A stretch of 64,000 nucleotides of DNA from UTCFX2 sp002050125 (GCA_027494035.1 JAOSJQ010000001.1:2170001-2234000), one strand, 5' to 3'. Positions 38,949 through 48,548 are shown, numbered from the stretch's first letter. Notes: generated by a model not told the origin, from the letters alone. A program made the numbers and translations.

Positions 38949-40433
38949 GTGAGAACGCGCGGCGCTTTTTCGGCATTGCGGTTTATTTCATTGGGGTTGC
39001 TGCTGGCTTCAATCATATTGGCCGCGCTGCAATTGGTGCGCTTCAGCCGGGTGCGCTCATACCTGCCTGCCGGACTCACCGTTGCCAGCGTTCCGGTTGG
39101 GGGGTTAGACCGTCAGCAAGCTGCCGAGCGGCTGATCGAGATATATTCCGCGCCCGTGCTGATCCACTACAACAAATCCTCAATCTTGCTTCAGCCATCC
39201 GCGGTTAGTTTCAATCTGGATATCGAGAATATGCTGGCGCTGGCGAATCTGGAGCGTACTCAGAAGCAGTTCTGGGAGGATTTTTGGGATTATCTATGGG
39301 GGCACACGGAATTTCCTACGCAGATTCCCCTGAGGGCGACCTTCTCGGAAGACCAGTTGTGGGCTTTTTTAGTGGACATCGCGGCGCGCTATGACCAGCC
39401 CTCCGAACCGGCTATGCCGATCCCGGGCTCAGCCGGTTTCGATCCGGGCCAGCCCGGGGAGGCGCTGGATATTAATGCTGCCGTGCCGCTGATTGAGGCT
39501 GCCTTGTACTCACTGGATAATAACGAGGTCGAGCTGCCGATTGTCCGCGTTGGTCCGGAGCGCCCTTCTTTTGAGAACCTTGAACTGCTGCTAAAACAGA
39601 CGCTTCAAGTAGATGAATTTGATGGTTTGGCAGGGGTCTATTTGCTGGATTTGAACACCCGCAAGGAGATCCACTTCGCCTATCAAAACGGGGAAGACCT
39701 CTCAGTTGAACCGGACATTGCCTTTACCGCCTCGAGCATCATCAAGGTTCCGATTATGGTGTCCGTGTTTCGCCGCTTGAATGACCAGAATGACCCGGAG
39801 ACAACCAAGCTGCTCGAAGATATGATTACCCTTTCCGGCAACGAAGCCGCCGATTGGCTCATGGAGCGGGTGATCGATCCGGTGCGCGCCCCGTTGGAAG
39901 TCACCGAAGACATGCAGGCGCTGGGGCTTAATAACACTTTCCTGGCGGGCTACTTCACGTTTGGCTCGCCGCTGCTGGCTTTGATCAACACCCCCGCCAA
40001 TTCGCGCACCGATGTTTTCACCGATCCGGACCCATACAGCCAGACCACCCCTTCGGATATTGGGATGTTATTAGATGACATCTATGAATGCGCCAAGACC
40101 GGCGGCGGCACTTTGCCGGCGGTCTTTCCGGGCGAGATCACCCAAGCCGAATGTCAGGCGATGAACGCCTATCTCATTCAAAACCGCCTGCCGGTGCTGC
40201 TTACTGCGGGCTTGCCGGAAGGAACCCCGATCGCCCATAAGCACGGCTGGGTGACGGTCAACGGAGTCATTAATGCGATCGGCGACGCGGGGATCATTTA
40301 TTCGCCCGGCGGAGATTACATCCTGGTGGTTTTCCTCCACCACCCAAACCAGTTAATCTGGGAATCGGCTTCCGCCCTGATCGCTCAACTTTCACAGGCG
40401 GTTTATAATTTCTACAACATCCCCCAGAGCTGA
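38949..40433 (+). CDS. membrane-anchored serine hydrolase (class A beta-lactamase fold) with an N-terminal YoaR-like domain
   Basis: A transmembrane helix (about residues 8-30) precedes a YoaR/VanW-type domain (VASVPVGGLDRQQAAERLI, about 45-110) and a beta-lactamase-like domain. The nucleophile and general base are in FTASSIIKVPIMVSVF (SxxK), the second motif is LSGNEAADWLM (SxN) and the third is HKHGW in place of KTG. Such proteins are usually penicillin-interacting or wall-remodelling enzymes rather than true beta-lactamases. The start GTG 38949 has GGAG just upstream. A transcript separate from the protease gene is expected. Confidence 0.85.
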   Translation: MRTRGAFSALRFISLGLLLASIILAALQLVRFSRVRSYLPAGLTVASVPVGGLDRQQAAERLIEIYSAPVLIHYNKSSILLQPSAVSFNLDIENMLALANLERTQKQFWEDFWDYLWGHTEFPTQIPLRATFSEDQLWAFLVDIAARYDQPSEPAMPIPGSAGFDPGQPGEALDINAAVPLIEAALYSLDNNEVELPIVRVGPERPSFENLELLLKQTLQVDEFDGLAGVYLLDLNTRKEIHFAYQNGEDLSVEPDIAFTASSIIKVPIMVSVFRRLNDQNDPETTKLLEDMITLSGNEAADWLMERVIDPVRAPLEVTEDMQALGLNNTFLAGYFTFGSPLLALINTPANSRTDVFTDPDPYSQTTPSDIGMLLDDIYECAKTGGGTLPAVFPGEITQAECQAMNAYLIQNRLPVLLTAGLPEGTPIAHKHGWVTVNGVINAIGDAGIIYSPGGDYILVVFLHHPNQLIWESASALIAQLSQAVYNFYNIPQS

Positions 40434-40472
40434 ACCGGCTCGAAATTCAACTTAAGGTATAATTTTCTCACC

Positions 40473-40545
40473 GCCCCAGTAGCTCAATGGACAGAGCGCC
40501 TGACTTCGGATCAGACGGTTCCGGGTTCGAATCCTGGCTGGGGCG
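40473..40545 (+). tRNA. tRNA-Arg (anticodon TCG)
   Basis: The 73-base cloverleaf has a seven-pair acceptor stem (GCCCCAG with CTGGGGC), D stem GCTC/GAGC, anticodon loop CTTCGGA with TCG at 40506-40508 and a T arm with GGTTCGAATCC. The first anticodon-stem pair is a C-A mismatch. A TATAAT box at 40458-40463 lies ten bases upstream. CCA is not encoded. It reads CGA and wobble CGN arginine codons. Confidence 0.9.
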
Positions 40546-40557
40546 CTAAGAAGAATC

Positions 40558-40592
40558 GAACTGCTTGACCTACCGGTCGAGCAGTTCTTTGC
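40558..40592 (+). terminator. terminator behind tRNA-Arg
   Basis: GAACTGCTTGACC (40558-40570) pairs with GGTCGAGCAGTTC (40575-40587) with one mismatch and a four-base loop, followed by TTTG. Confidence 0.75.
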
Positions 40593-40785
40593 GTTAATTC
40601 ACTTTGAGAATCGTGATAGATTGAACGCTTGTATTAATTTCACGCGGGGGACACAGGAATTGTGATATCCTCACAACCGATGAGACGAAAGCAACCCAAA
40701 ATGCGGATAGAAGTCACTTGACTACTCACTCCCCCCCGTTATACGGTAAATTCAACCGAATAGCATATTGCTGTGGAGGGGAAAA

Positions 40786-42249
40786 ATGAGGAAAGTCCGT
40801 GACTTGTTGCGACAACTTATCGGAGTATTCATTTTTCTTGTTCTTGCAGTTGCTTTAGTTTATATTCTCAAATGGGGTAGAGGTTTTTCAACTGCTGATA
40901 GTTTTGCCGGATCAGGGACCAGTGCTTACCCTCCGCCTGTTACTCAAGAGCCGGCGAGTAGTCCCTCAACGCCCTATCCAGGCCCACTTGAGACACAAGG
41001 TACCCAAATCGTTCAAAGCAGTCCAACAACACGGGCAACGTTGGTTCCCGTACCTCCTCCCGGATGGCCGACCAATGAACCTTGGCCGCCCGATGCTTCA
41101 AGAAGTACGCCTTATCCTACCGATAATTATCCCTTATTTCCGACGCCTGACCAGTCCTCGTCACAATATTTTGACCAGCTGCCAGGCGCAATAACTTTAT
41201 GGTTTCCATATTTTGAAAAAGCAGATACGGCTCCTACATTCAAAGAAGCCAAGATAGACGTAGCAAATAAAGCTGTTGAATTGACACCATTCAGTGTTGA
41301 ATTAAAAATACCCACCCCCTTAATCGGACCCGATCCAGGCCCGGTTTTGGTGGATTTACATCTATCATCAGATTCTCGCTGGTTGGTTGCGGATTTCGCT
41401 TACAGCAGTTCCCAATTAATTGATCTTTCCACTGGAAAATCCAGGGAATTGGCTTTTAATCTTTCGTCTCCGTATTGGAAATTTGTGTCCTGGGTTTCAA
41501 ACAATCCAGTTAAGCTGCTTGCATTTGGTTCAGAAGTCCCCATAAAAAACGGACAATTGATAAACGTGGATAAAGCAGAAGTTGAACAGGCAACTTTACT
41601 TGAAAAAGATGCAATTGAAGATGGCGATTTGGCAGGAATTGCCTATTCGCCTGATGGAGCAAATCGAGCCATTACTGTAGTGAAACCGCCTACGGCTGGG
41701 GTTCGTAAAAATTGGATAACCGAAGTTTGCCTCCAGGATTGTAAAACTCGGAAGATAGCAGAAATTGAAGGGGGAGCATCCTTTGTAGATGGGAGTTTAC
41801 AATGGTCTCCAAATAGTAGAAATCTTATTTGGACTGTAGTGGTGATGGGCGATGGGGGCAAATTAGAAGCTCAATCGTGGATTTATAACATGGATACTGA
41901 TACGGCTAAATTATTAGATGTTCTCGGGTCATCGGTAAAATATATCTATCCGCCTACCTGGTCGCCGGATGGATCAACAATTGCTGTATTAAAGACCGTT
42001 CAAAATAGTGATGGAAGTAAAGAGATACAGAACGTATTCCTTATCGATGTAATAAAAGGCGAGGAGAGACAATTAACGAATTTCACAAATTATCAACTTT
42101 CTCACTTACAGTGGTTACCCGATGGTAATTGGTTGGCCTTTACAGTTAATAAAGGGGATTATGGGGAAATATGGATAACAAACCTTGACGGTAAAATTCT
42201 CCCATTCGCAGGCCCAACACTCCCAAATGCTCCTTATATCTTGAAATAA
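40786..42249 (+). CDS. membrane-anchored WD40/TolB-like beta-propeller protein
   Basis: A signal-anchor helix (about residues 8-27) is followed by a Pro/Ser/Thr-rich linker and a domain with repeated propeller-like units, such as IAYSPDGANRAITVVKP, SLQWSPNSRNLIWTVVV, PTWSPDGSTIAVLKTV and LQWLPDGNWLAFTVN. This is the TolB/PD40 beta-propeller pattern. The likely location is outside the membrane. The function is unknown. The start ATG 40786 has the strong RBS GGAGGGG. The gene is visibly AT-richer than its neighbours and is followed 12 bases later by an M23 peptidase gene. Confidence 0.75.
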   Translation: MRKVRDLLRQLIGVFIFLVLAVALVYILKWGRGFSTADSFAGSGTSAYPPPVTQEPASSPSTPYPGPLETQGTQIVQSSPTTRATLVPVPPPGWPTNEPWPPDASRSTPYPTDNYPLFPTPDQSSSQYFDQLPGAITLWFPYFEKADTAPTFKEAKIDVANKAVELTPFSVELKIPTPLIGPDPGPVLVDLHLSSDSRWLVADFAYSSSQLIDLSTGKSRELAFNLSSPYWKFVSWVSNNPVKLLAFGSEVPIKNGQLINVDKAEVEQATLLEKDAIEDGDLAGIAYSPDGANRAITVVKPPTAGVRKNWITEVCLQDCKTRKIAEIEGGASFVDGSLQWSPNSRNLIWTVVVMGDGGKLEAQSWIYNMDTDTAKLLDVLGSSVKYIYPPTWSPDGSTIAVLKTVQNSDGSKEIQNVFLIDVIKGEERQLTNFTNYQLSHLQWLPDGNWLAFTVNKGDYGEIWITNLDGKILPFAGPTLPNAPYILK

Positions 42250-42261
42250 TAGGAGAACAAT

Positions 42262-43371
42262 ATGGACCACCTCCAAATAAACTCATCAAGATTAGCGATT
42301 GTCATCGTACTGTTATTTGGAGATTTGTTTATCGGCGTGGGGCATGTTATGGCGAGTGGGATTTCCCTTCGACCGCCTTACGACGGTCAGTATCCGTTAA
42401 CAAGTTTTTTCGACCACTACTATCCAAATTACTCGAGTACGGATGGCGTCGTTATCTACGATGGTGAAAATGTAAATAGCTGTTCGCCTCACTGTTATCA
42501 AGGGCACTCCGGATACGATTGGAGTATGACTGAAGGGACACCTATCTATGCAACATCGAGTGGAACCGTAGAAATAACCAGGTTCAATCTAACAGAAGGA
42601 TATGGTAATTATATTGTTATAAATCATTCGGGTGATTTTCGGACACTTTATGCGCATTTAAGAGCAAATACTCCGTTTAATGTTTCCGTCGGGGAAGAAG
42701 TAAACCAGGGAGAGTTGATCGGTTGGAGTGGAAACACAGGCAATTCGAGTGGGGCACATCTACATTTTGGTGTCTATCGGGGAACGTTTTCGAGTAATGA
42801 GGTTAATACAACAGACCCGTTTGGCTGGCGAGGTAATTATCCTGACCCTTTATTGGGATTTGGGAGCGGTCACACTGCCTCCTGTTTGTGGCGAAGCAAT
42901 GATTCCGATCCGGTCTCCTGTGCAGATACGATAATCGAGGATGCAGCTGCATTTGGTTTCAAAATATCAGGAACTTGGAGCACCAGTCAAATTGGAAATG
43001 GTTTTCACATGTTTTTTAGGTCTACGACGACGGGTAATAACCACGCCGAATGGTGTTTCCCGACCTATTACTATGGTAGTTATAAATTCTATGCTTGGAT
43101 ACCTTGGGAAAATGCGACTTCTCAAAGCGCCGATTATGGTATTTGGACGTCATCTGGCTGGCGGACAGTCACGGTAAATCAACAGATATACTCTAATAAG
43201 TGGGTCTACCTCGGGACTTTTGATCTTAATCCCAGTTTTAATCCCTCCTACAATTGTGTTATTTTAAATGCAAACACTGGTGAACCGTCGGGATCAAGGT
43301 GGGTAGGAGTAGATGCAATAAAAATAAGAAATTATCCGGTTTTCTTGCCGTTGATGTTGATAGTGAGATAG
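42262..43371 (+). CDS. secreted M23 peptidase with a C-terminal carbohydrate-binding-like domain
   Basis: A signal peptide (about residues 8-32) leads into an M23 domain with HSGYDWSMTEGTPIYATSSG (H-x(3)-D), TLYAHLRAN and SGAHLHFGVYRG (HxH). The second half (about residues 220-360; IIEDAAAFGFKISGTWSTSQ, KFYAWIPWENATSQSADYG, WVYLGTFDLNPSFNPSY) resembles the golvesin/xanthan-lyase-type carbohydrate-binding fold. The protein ends in YPVFLPLMLIVR. A C-terminal FLPL-plus-basic ending recurs in secreted proteins of this group as I recall, but I cannot verify that here. It is AT-rich like the preceding gene, with which it is probably co-transcribed. Confidence 0.85.
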   Translation: MDHLQINSSRLAIVIVLLFGDLFIGVGHVMASGISLRPPYDGQYPLTSFFDHYYPNYSSTDGVVIYDGENVNSCSPHCYQGHSGYDWSMTEGTPIYATSSGTVEITRFNLTEGYGNYIVINHSGDFRTLYAHLRANTPFNVSVGEEVNQGELIGWSGNTGNSSGAHLHFGVYRGTFSSNEVNTTDPFGWRGNYPDPLLGFGSGHTASCLWRSNDSDPVSCADTIIEDAAAFGFKISGTWSTSQIGNGFHMFFRSTTTGNNHAEWCFPTYYYGSYKFYAWIPWENATSQSADYGIWTSSGWRTVTVNQQIYSNKWVYLGTFDLNPSFNPSYNCVILNANTGEPSGSRWVGVDAIKIRNYPVFLPLMLIVR

Positions 43372-43400
43372 GTTGCTGCTTTCAGAATTGGAGTCACACA

Positions 43401-43428
43401 GTTCGAGTCAGATCCGCTTAGGGGCGCT
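43401..43428 (+). repeat. imperfect copy of the tRNA-Arg 3' end
   Basis: GTTCGAGTC (43401-43409) and GGGGCGCT (43421-43428) echo GTTCGAATC (40525-40533) and GGGGCGCT (40540-40547) of tRNA-Arg. The spacing differs by five bases. The two sites flank the AT-richer two-gene segment. It may be a decayed attachment-site duplication or chance. Confidence 0.3.
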
Positions 43429-43547
43429 TTGGATAGACCGCGATTTGACCGCTACTTCCTCACATTTTAGGACTGAGTCGGCTTTTCGAGTACGCTTTCG
43501 TTGATAAGGGCTGCTTCCCCAACCCTCGACGAGGCGATCTTATTGTA

Positions 43548-43576
43548 TTGACGTACATCAAGATTAATATTATTAT
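43548..43576 (+). promoter_or_regulatory. promoter of the methyltransferase-kinase operon
   Basis: TTGACG (43548-43553), a 17-base spacer and TATTAT (43571-43576) form a good sigma70-type promoter 52 bases before ATG 43628. The -35 region carries an inverted TGTA-N6-TACA (43544-43557), which could be an operator. The remainder of the 43372-43627 gap holds no gene that I can see. Confidence 0.6.
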
Positions 43577-43627
43577 GTATCGACCGCTTTTATAAAACAG
43601 TCCCAGAACAGTCCTAGGAGAAAAGAA

Positions 43628-45055
43628 ATGCATAATGGATCCATGTTCCCATTAGCCGGGCATCGCAACACGTTAAGTGAGGAGCGGCTAGAAGAAATCC
43701 ATCAGGCTGCTCTCCACCTGGCTGAAGATACCGGTTTGAACGTTCCTCACGCGGGACTGCTCGGACGATTGGCTGGTCGAAATGGCATCCGCATCACCGG
43801 GCAGCGAGTTCACTTTGACGCCGAGATCATCGAGCAAGCGTTGACCGCCATGCGCTTTCCAACGATTCCCAAGCCGGATAGCTACAATATCATCGCCGGC
43901 GCTTGTGTTGTTTATACTCAGGATCTTGATACCGGTCAGGTTCGTGATGCTACTCTGCAAGACCTGGTTAACTTGACCATTTTGGGCGAGCAGCTTGGGG
44001 TGAGCGGATCGCCAGTGTTGCGCCCGTTAGACCTGCCGCAGCCTCTCCAAGAGATCGCGATGTATAAGGCAACCTGGGAGTACAGCAGTGTGCGACCAGA
44101 GCAGTTGTACGATAATACGCTGTTATCGGATGTTGCTACGGCTGAAACAGTGTACGAGATGGCGCAGACGATTGGCAAGCCGTTTTCAGTGGGTATGTAC
44201 CTGATCAGCCCGTTCTCCTGCCCTCACGAACGGCTGGAGGTGATCGCGGCTTTCCTCGACCGCGGTGTACCGATGTGGGTCGGGTCGATGCCGGTGGTGG
44301 GTCTGACTGCGCCAATTTTTTTATTGGCTGCGTATGTCCAGGCGCTGGCAGAACTGATGGCGGGGGCGGCATTGCTTTATACATTGACGGAGAATAAGGT
44401 GCCGTTCTACTGGATACCGATCGATAGTGTACGCGCCCATCCCTTCGATATGCGCCGCGCCCATTTTGTATATGGCTCTCCAGAGGATATTGTCGGTACG
44501 ATCCTTCAGGTGCAGCTCAACCGGCGCTACCGCTGCCCGCTGGTTGCCAAATCACTGCTCACCACGGCGCGCGAGCCCGATGAACAGGCTGCCGCCGAGA
44601 AAGCCGCGCACACCCTTCTGGCTGCGCTGGCTGGTTTCCGAACTTTCACGAATGGGGGATTACTGGCAAATGATGAGTATGTAAGCCCTGTGCAGCTCCT
44701 AATCGACCGGGAGATCGTCGATTATGTCAGCAAGGTGATAGAAGGCGTGGCGGACGATGACCGCGCGCTGGGGCTGGACGTGATCCGCGAGGTTGTAATG
44801 CAAGGCGGGGGGTTTATCGAGCACGAATCCACTCTCCGGCACTTCCGTGAGACCGCCTGGGATCCCCCGTTGTTTTCGCATATTGCGCTGAAGGCAGCCT
44901 CCGAGGAGAGTCGTGTGCCACCCCTCGCCACGCGCGCTCTCGAAAAGGCGAAGAAGCACATCGCTGCCGGGGATTATGTACTGCCGGAGTCGGACCGGCG
45001 CGCCCTGGAAGCCATCTACCGGCGTACATCCCATAAGCTGGAATCAGGTCACTGA
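43628..45055 (+). CDS. MttB-family (non-pyrrolysine) methyltransferase
   Basis: The protein has the trimethylamine-methyltransferase TIM-barrel fold (RNTLSEERLEEIHQAALHLA; a VGMYLISPFSCPHERL segment; GGGFIEHESTLRHFRETAW). It is 475 residues and has no in-frame amber codon, so it belongs to the wider MttB family whose members demethylate quaternary amines such as glycine betaine, proline betaine or carnitine by transfer to a corrinoid protein. No corrinoid protein gene is in the window. The start ATG 43628 has an AGGAGAA RBS. It is the first gene of a plus-strand operon; its presence suggests an N-methylated substrate, but that is an inference. Confidence 0.8.
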   Translation: MHNGSMFPLAGHRNTLSEERLEEIHQAALHLAEDTGLNVPHAGLLGRLAGRNGIRITGQRVHFDAEIIEQALTAMRFPTIPKPDSYNIIAGACVVYTQDLDTGQVRDATLQDLVNLTILGEQLGVSGSPVLRPLDLPQPLQEIAMYKATWEYSSVRPEQLYDNTLLSDVATAETVYEMAQTIGKPFSVGMYLISPFSCPHERLEVIAAFLDRGVPMWVGSMPVVGLTAPIFLLAAYVQALAELMAGAALLYTLTENKVPFYWIPIDSVRAHPFDMRRAHFVYGSPEDIVGTILQVQLNRRYRCPLVAKSLLTTAREPDEQAAAEKAAHTLLAALAGFRTFTNGGLLANDEYVSPVQLLIDREIVDYVSKVIEGVADDDRALGLDVIREVVMQGGGFIEHESTLRHFRETAWDPPLFSHIALKAASEESRVPPLATRALEKAKKHIAAGDYVLPESDRRALEAIYRRTSHKLESGH

Positions 45056-45136
45056 GTTTGTCGGTTGGTAAAACCTCGTTTTTTCCTAAGTTCGGGGCTA
45101 GAATATTTATTAGCTTTGATGAGAGGAACATTGTTT

Positions 45137-46231
45137 ATGATCGAAGAAACGACTGTACGATTGGAAAATCTACATAAAAAATTTGGAGAGGTGTTAGCGG
45201 TCGATCACATCAACCTGGACATCAAGGCTGGAGAGTTCGTTACCCTGTTGGGACCCAGTGGCTGTGGTAAGACCACGACCATGCGCATGATCGCGGGGCT
45301 TGAAACGCCAACCTCTGGGACGATTTACTTAGAGGGGCAGGATTACACCAATACGCCGCCAGAGAAGCGACCGGTAAATATGGTATTTCAGGCTTATGCC
45401 TTATTTCCACACCTGACCATCGCCGAAAATATTGCCTTTGGGCCGCGAATCAAAAAGATTCCTTCCGACAAAATCCAATCGGATGTAGAAGAAATGCTGC
45501 GGTTAGTCCAGCTTGAAGGCTATGGTCCGCGCCGACCCGACCAGCTTAGCGGCGGGCAAGCCCAGCGCGTGGCGTTGGCGCGCGCTCTGATCAACCATCC
45601 CAAGGTGCTGCTGCTCGACGAACCTCTTGGAGCGCTTGACCTGAAACTGCGTAAAGCCATGCAGCTTGAGTTGCGTAGCATCCAACAACGATTGGGAATG
45701 ACCTTCGTTTATGTGACCCACGATCAGGAAGAGGCGATGGTGATGTCCGACCGGATTGTGCTTATGGACAAGGGCAAAATTATGCAGGACGGGACGCCAA
45801 GCGAGATCTATAACCACCCGGCGAATGAGTTTGTATCGCGCTTTATCGGCGAGGCAAACTTGCTGAAAGGGACCATAAAAAGCCTGGCTGGCGGGAACTT
45901 TCTGATCGAGGTGGCTGAACAATTAGCGGTTACAGCGCCTGCCAAAGCTGGGATGGCTCTGGGCGATGCTTCGATTACATCCATTCGACCGGAGAAAATT
46001 ACCGTATATTCTCGTACAGAAGGCGCGCCGCAAGACTGGCCTAATGTGTTTAACGGAACAGTCAAGAATGCGATCTTTTTGGGTCCCTTTGTACGCTATC
46101 ATGTTTTACTGGCAAACGATCAAATTGTTGTGGCAGATAAGACGGAGGCGAGTGCTTCGAGCGAGTTCAAGATCGATGAACCTGTGTTGGTAGGCTGGGA
46201 AACAGAAAACAGCGTCGTCCTTCCAGCCTGA
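45137..46231 (+). CDS. ABC transporter ATPase, spermidine/putrescine (Pot)-type
   Basis: The ATPase has Walker A LGPSGCGKTTTMRM, Q loop, signature LSGGQAQRVALARAL, Walker B VLLLDEPLGALD and the switch His in VYVTHDQEEAM. A C-terminal TOBE domain occupies about residues 290-365. This is the PotA/FbpC/CUT-type importer class. The permeases and binding protein are not here but lie 9-12 kb away on the opposite strand, and they are of the matching Pot class. ATG 45137 is used (GAGAGGAAC upstream) rather than the longer frame to 45065. Confidence 0.92.
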   Translation: MIEETTVRLENLHKKFGEVLAVDHINLDIKAGEFVTLLGPSGCGKTTTMRMIAGLETPTSGTIYLEGQDYTNTPPEKRPVNMVFQAYALFPHLTIAENIAFGPRIKKIPSDKIQSDVEEMLRLVQLEGYGPRRPDQLSGGQAQRVALARALINHPKVLLLDEPLGALDLKLRKAMQLELRSIQQRLGMTFVYVTHDQEEAMVMSDRIVLMDKGKIMQDGTPSEIYNHPANEFVSRFIGEANLLKGTIKSLAGGNFLIEVAEQLAVTAPAKAGMALGDASITSIRPEKITVYSRTEGAPQDWPNVFNGTVKNAIFLGPFVRYHVLLANDQIVVADKTEASASSEFKIDEPVLVGWETENSVVLPA

Positions 46232-46308
46232 GCCAGTCCATTTTTTTGTAAGCGTTTTACCCGTAAGCGACCGAGTTGCTACAAACTAGACCGAGCTTTA
46301 TCGAGAAT

Positions 46309-47457
46309 ATGACCAGCCTCACCGCACACGTGAATTTCGATCAAATTGAGATTGCCAAGCAGCGCCTGCGCTGCGTATGGGCTTATCAGCCGGTGGATCA
46401 TATTCCAGTGTTTGTGCGCATCTCTGGACGGCTAGGGCGCACCCGCCGTGCGATCATCGAGAGTGATGAGTTGCAATACCGCATGAATTACCACAACCTG
46501 GAACGCAGCCTGCGCACCCTGCCCGACGACTACATCCCTTATGCGCGGGTGTGGTTTGGTTATATGACCATCGCCACGATGTTCGGGCTGCCCGTCCATT
46601 GGAGCGCTGACGCGGACCAGTCGCCGGGCGTGGCGCAACCTCTGATAACCGATCTGGAGGTTGTTTACCAACTGAAGATGCCCGACGCCTATAAAGATGG
46701 CTTAATGCAAGATAATTTGCGCGTGCAGCGTCAGTTTGCCGAGCGTTTCCCAAAGTGGGTGCATTTGACCGGGTTCGATCTGGGGGGACCGCTCAATTCT
46801 TGCCGAGACCTGGTCGAAGGGAGCGCGCTGTATATCGGTATGATCGAACAGCCGGAAGCGCTGCATTACCTGCTCGACATACTCACTGACCTGCAGATCG
46901 CCTGTTACGAGGCGGGGATTGAGGCGGGTGGCGGGTTGGAGCGCATGACGCACGTGGATATGGGGCAGATCTGGGCGCCGGAAGATCACAAGGGATTTGT
47001 CAGCGATGATGTGTGCGCCACTATCAGCCCGGCAATGTTCGATACATTCAGCAAACCATACAACAACCGCATATTCGCTCACTGGCAAGGAGGGCTGCTG
47101 CACAATTGCGGACCGCATCCGGTAGCGGATTGCTACCTGAACCACATACCGCCAATCAACGGCATCAATTGCTCGTACCACCACACGCTGACCTCGTTGC
47201 CGGCGCTGCGCAAGGCATTCGCTGGGCGCGGGCTCGTTCAGGCGATGTTCGACAATGGCGAAAGCGCGGAAGAGATGATCGCCGGGTTCCGTCACTTGAT
47301 GGAGGAGCTTGCGCCGGAGGTGGTCGCCCTGCCGATGGCGCAGGTCGACGATTCTTGGAGCGACGCCGAAATCACCGATCTATATTATGCCATGCGGGAG
47401 GTTGCGGTTGAATACGCAGCCAATATGCGCTGGCGAGACCAGGGTGTGATGACATGA
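46309..47457 (+). CDS. UroD-superfamily protein 1 (HNCG type)
   Basis: The protein is a uroporphyrinogen decarboxylase-fold protein (TIM barrel), of the type also found in methylcobamide:CoM methyltransferases. It carries LLHNCGPHP, comparable to the zinc-binding HxC of MtaA/MtbA. It shares long segments with the gene at 48549 (DHIPVF, LPDDYIP, GGPLNS, GFVSDDVCA, YNNR, LAPxVV), so the two are paralogues. The real reaction is unknown; demethylation/methyl transfer or decarboxylation are both possible. The ATG at 46309 is preferred to the in-frame start at 46276, but the RBS is weak for either. Its stop overlaps the next start by four bases. Confidence 0.75.
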   Translation: MTSLTAHVNFDQIEIAKQRLRCVWAYQPVDHIPVFVRISGRLGRTRRAIIESDELQYRMNYHNLERSLRTLPDDYIPYARVWFGYMTIATMFGLPVHWSADADQSPGVAQPLITDLEVVYQLKMPDAYKDGLMQDNLRVQRQFAERFPKWVHLTGFDLGGPLNSCRDLVEGSALYIGMIEQPEALHYLLDILTDLQIACYEAGIEAGGGLERMTHVDMGQIWAPEDHKGFVSDDVCATISPAMFDTFSKPYNNRIFAHWQGGLLHNCGPHPVADCYLNHIPPINGINCSYHHTLTSLPALRKAFAGRGLVQAMFDNGESAEEMIAGFRHLMEELAPEVVALPMAQVDDSWSDAEITDLYYAMREVAVEYAANMRWRDQGVMT

Positions 47458-48530
47458 GCGTTCTAGCGCGTGATCGCAATTATGGCTGCCGGATCAATGA
47501 CGATTACACCTACCGGGGGATGCGGGTGATGGTCATGGAAAATGATCTGCTGCGCATCAGCTTGTTGCTTGACAAGGGAACCACGATCTATGAATACTTG
47601 TACAAGCCATTGGATATTGATTTTATGTTCCTGAACAACCAGGGCGTGCGCAACCCCGACCGGTTACCGACCAACGTTCACTCCCTGGGTTTTCTGACCG
47701 ATGTCTACGACGGCGGTTGGCATGAGCAACTTCCCAATTCTGGCAATCCATCGAACTATGGCGGCGCCGAACAGGGTTTACACGGCGAGGTCTGCTTGCT
47801 GCCGTGGCGCTGGTCGGTGCTGGAAGATACACCCGACCGGATCTGTGCGCGTTTCTGGGTTCGCACTTACCGCACGCCCTTCCTGCTGGAAAAAACCATG
47901 ACGCTCGAGCGCGGCAAGGCGGTGTTAAGCATCGATGAACGCGTGACCAACGAGAGCAGTGCGCCGCAGCATTTCATGTGGGGGCATCATCCTACGCTGG
48001 GCGAAGCTTTTCTAGACGAAAGCTGTGTGATCGATATCCCAGCGCGCAAGGGCTATACTTTGCCGCGCTGGTCTGCAGACAACCATTTGGCAGGAGGCGC
48101 CGATTTTACCTGGCCTCATGCGCCGGCTGAGAGCGGCGGCGTTCTCGACCTGAGCCGCGTCAGGTCGAGGGAGGTCTGTCAGGAAGACGCGGCTTATCTC
48201 TCCGAGTTGTCGGAGGGCTGGTACGCGGTTACCAACGTGCGGCGAAAGGTGGGGTTTGGTCAGGTATGGTCGGTCGCGGTTTTTCCGTATGTGATCTTGT
48301 GGCTGGTGTATGGCGGGACGCCCGGCTACCCGTGGTACCGGCAGAACTACAACCTGGCTCTGGAGCCTCAAAGCAGCATTCCGGAGGGATTGAGCGATGC
48401 TGTGCAGGCTGGGACAGCGCTGAGACTGGACGGCGGCGCCTCTCTGGAATTGAGCTTCAAGACAGTGGTCTATAGCGGGATTGCCGGCGTGGCGCACATC
48501 TCACCCGCTGGCGAGGTTGTACCACGATAG
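47454..48530 (+). CDS. aldose-epimerase-like protein (DUF4432 type)
   Basis: The 358-residue beta-sandwich protein resembles DUF4432/galactose mutarotase-superfamily members: RVMVMENDLLRISLLLDKGT, GGWHEQLPNSG, QHFMWGHHPTLGEAFLDE and LALEPQSSIPEGL. Mutarotase-like proteins bind aldoses and catalyse anomer interconversion; the substrate is unknown here. The E in ALEPQS and the H in WGHHP are candidates for catalytic residues. The ATGA overlap with the upstream UroD-like gene shows translational coupling. Its presence supports a carbohydrate-like substrate for the operon. Confidence 0.7.
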   Translation: MSVLARDRNYGCRINDDYTYRGMRVMVMENDLLRISLLLDKGTTIYEYLYKPLDIDFMFLNNQGVRNPDRLPTNVHSLGFLTDVYDGGWHEQLPNSGNPSNYGGAEQGLHGEVCLLPWRWSVLEDTPDRICARFWVRTYRTPFLLEKTMTLERGKAVLSIDERVTNESSAPQHFMWGHHPTLGEAFLDESCVIDIPARKGYTLPRWSADNHLAGGADFTWPHAPAESGGVLDLSRVRSREVCQEDAAYLSELSEGWYAVTNVRRKVGFGQVWSVAVFPYVILWLVYGGTPGYPWYRQNYNLALEPQSSIPEGLSDAVQAGTALRLDGGASLELSFKTVVYSGIAGVAHISPAGEVVPR

Positions 48531-48548
48531 GCGAAAGAAAAAACGATT

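Noticed and set aside
43628..45055. Pyrrolysine-containing trimethylamine methyltransferase
   Set aside because: There is no in-frame amber codon; the gene is of the non-pyrrolysine MttB type.
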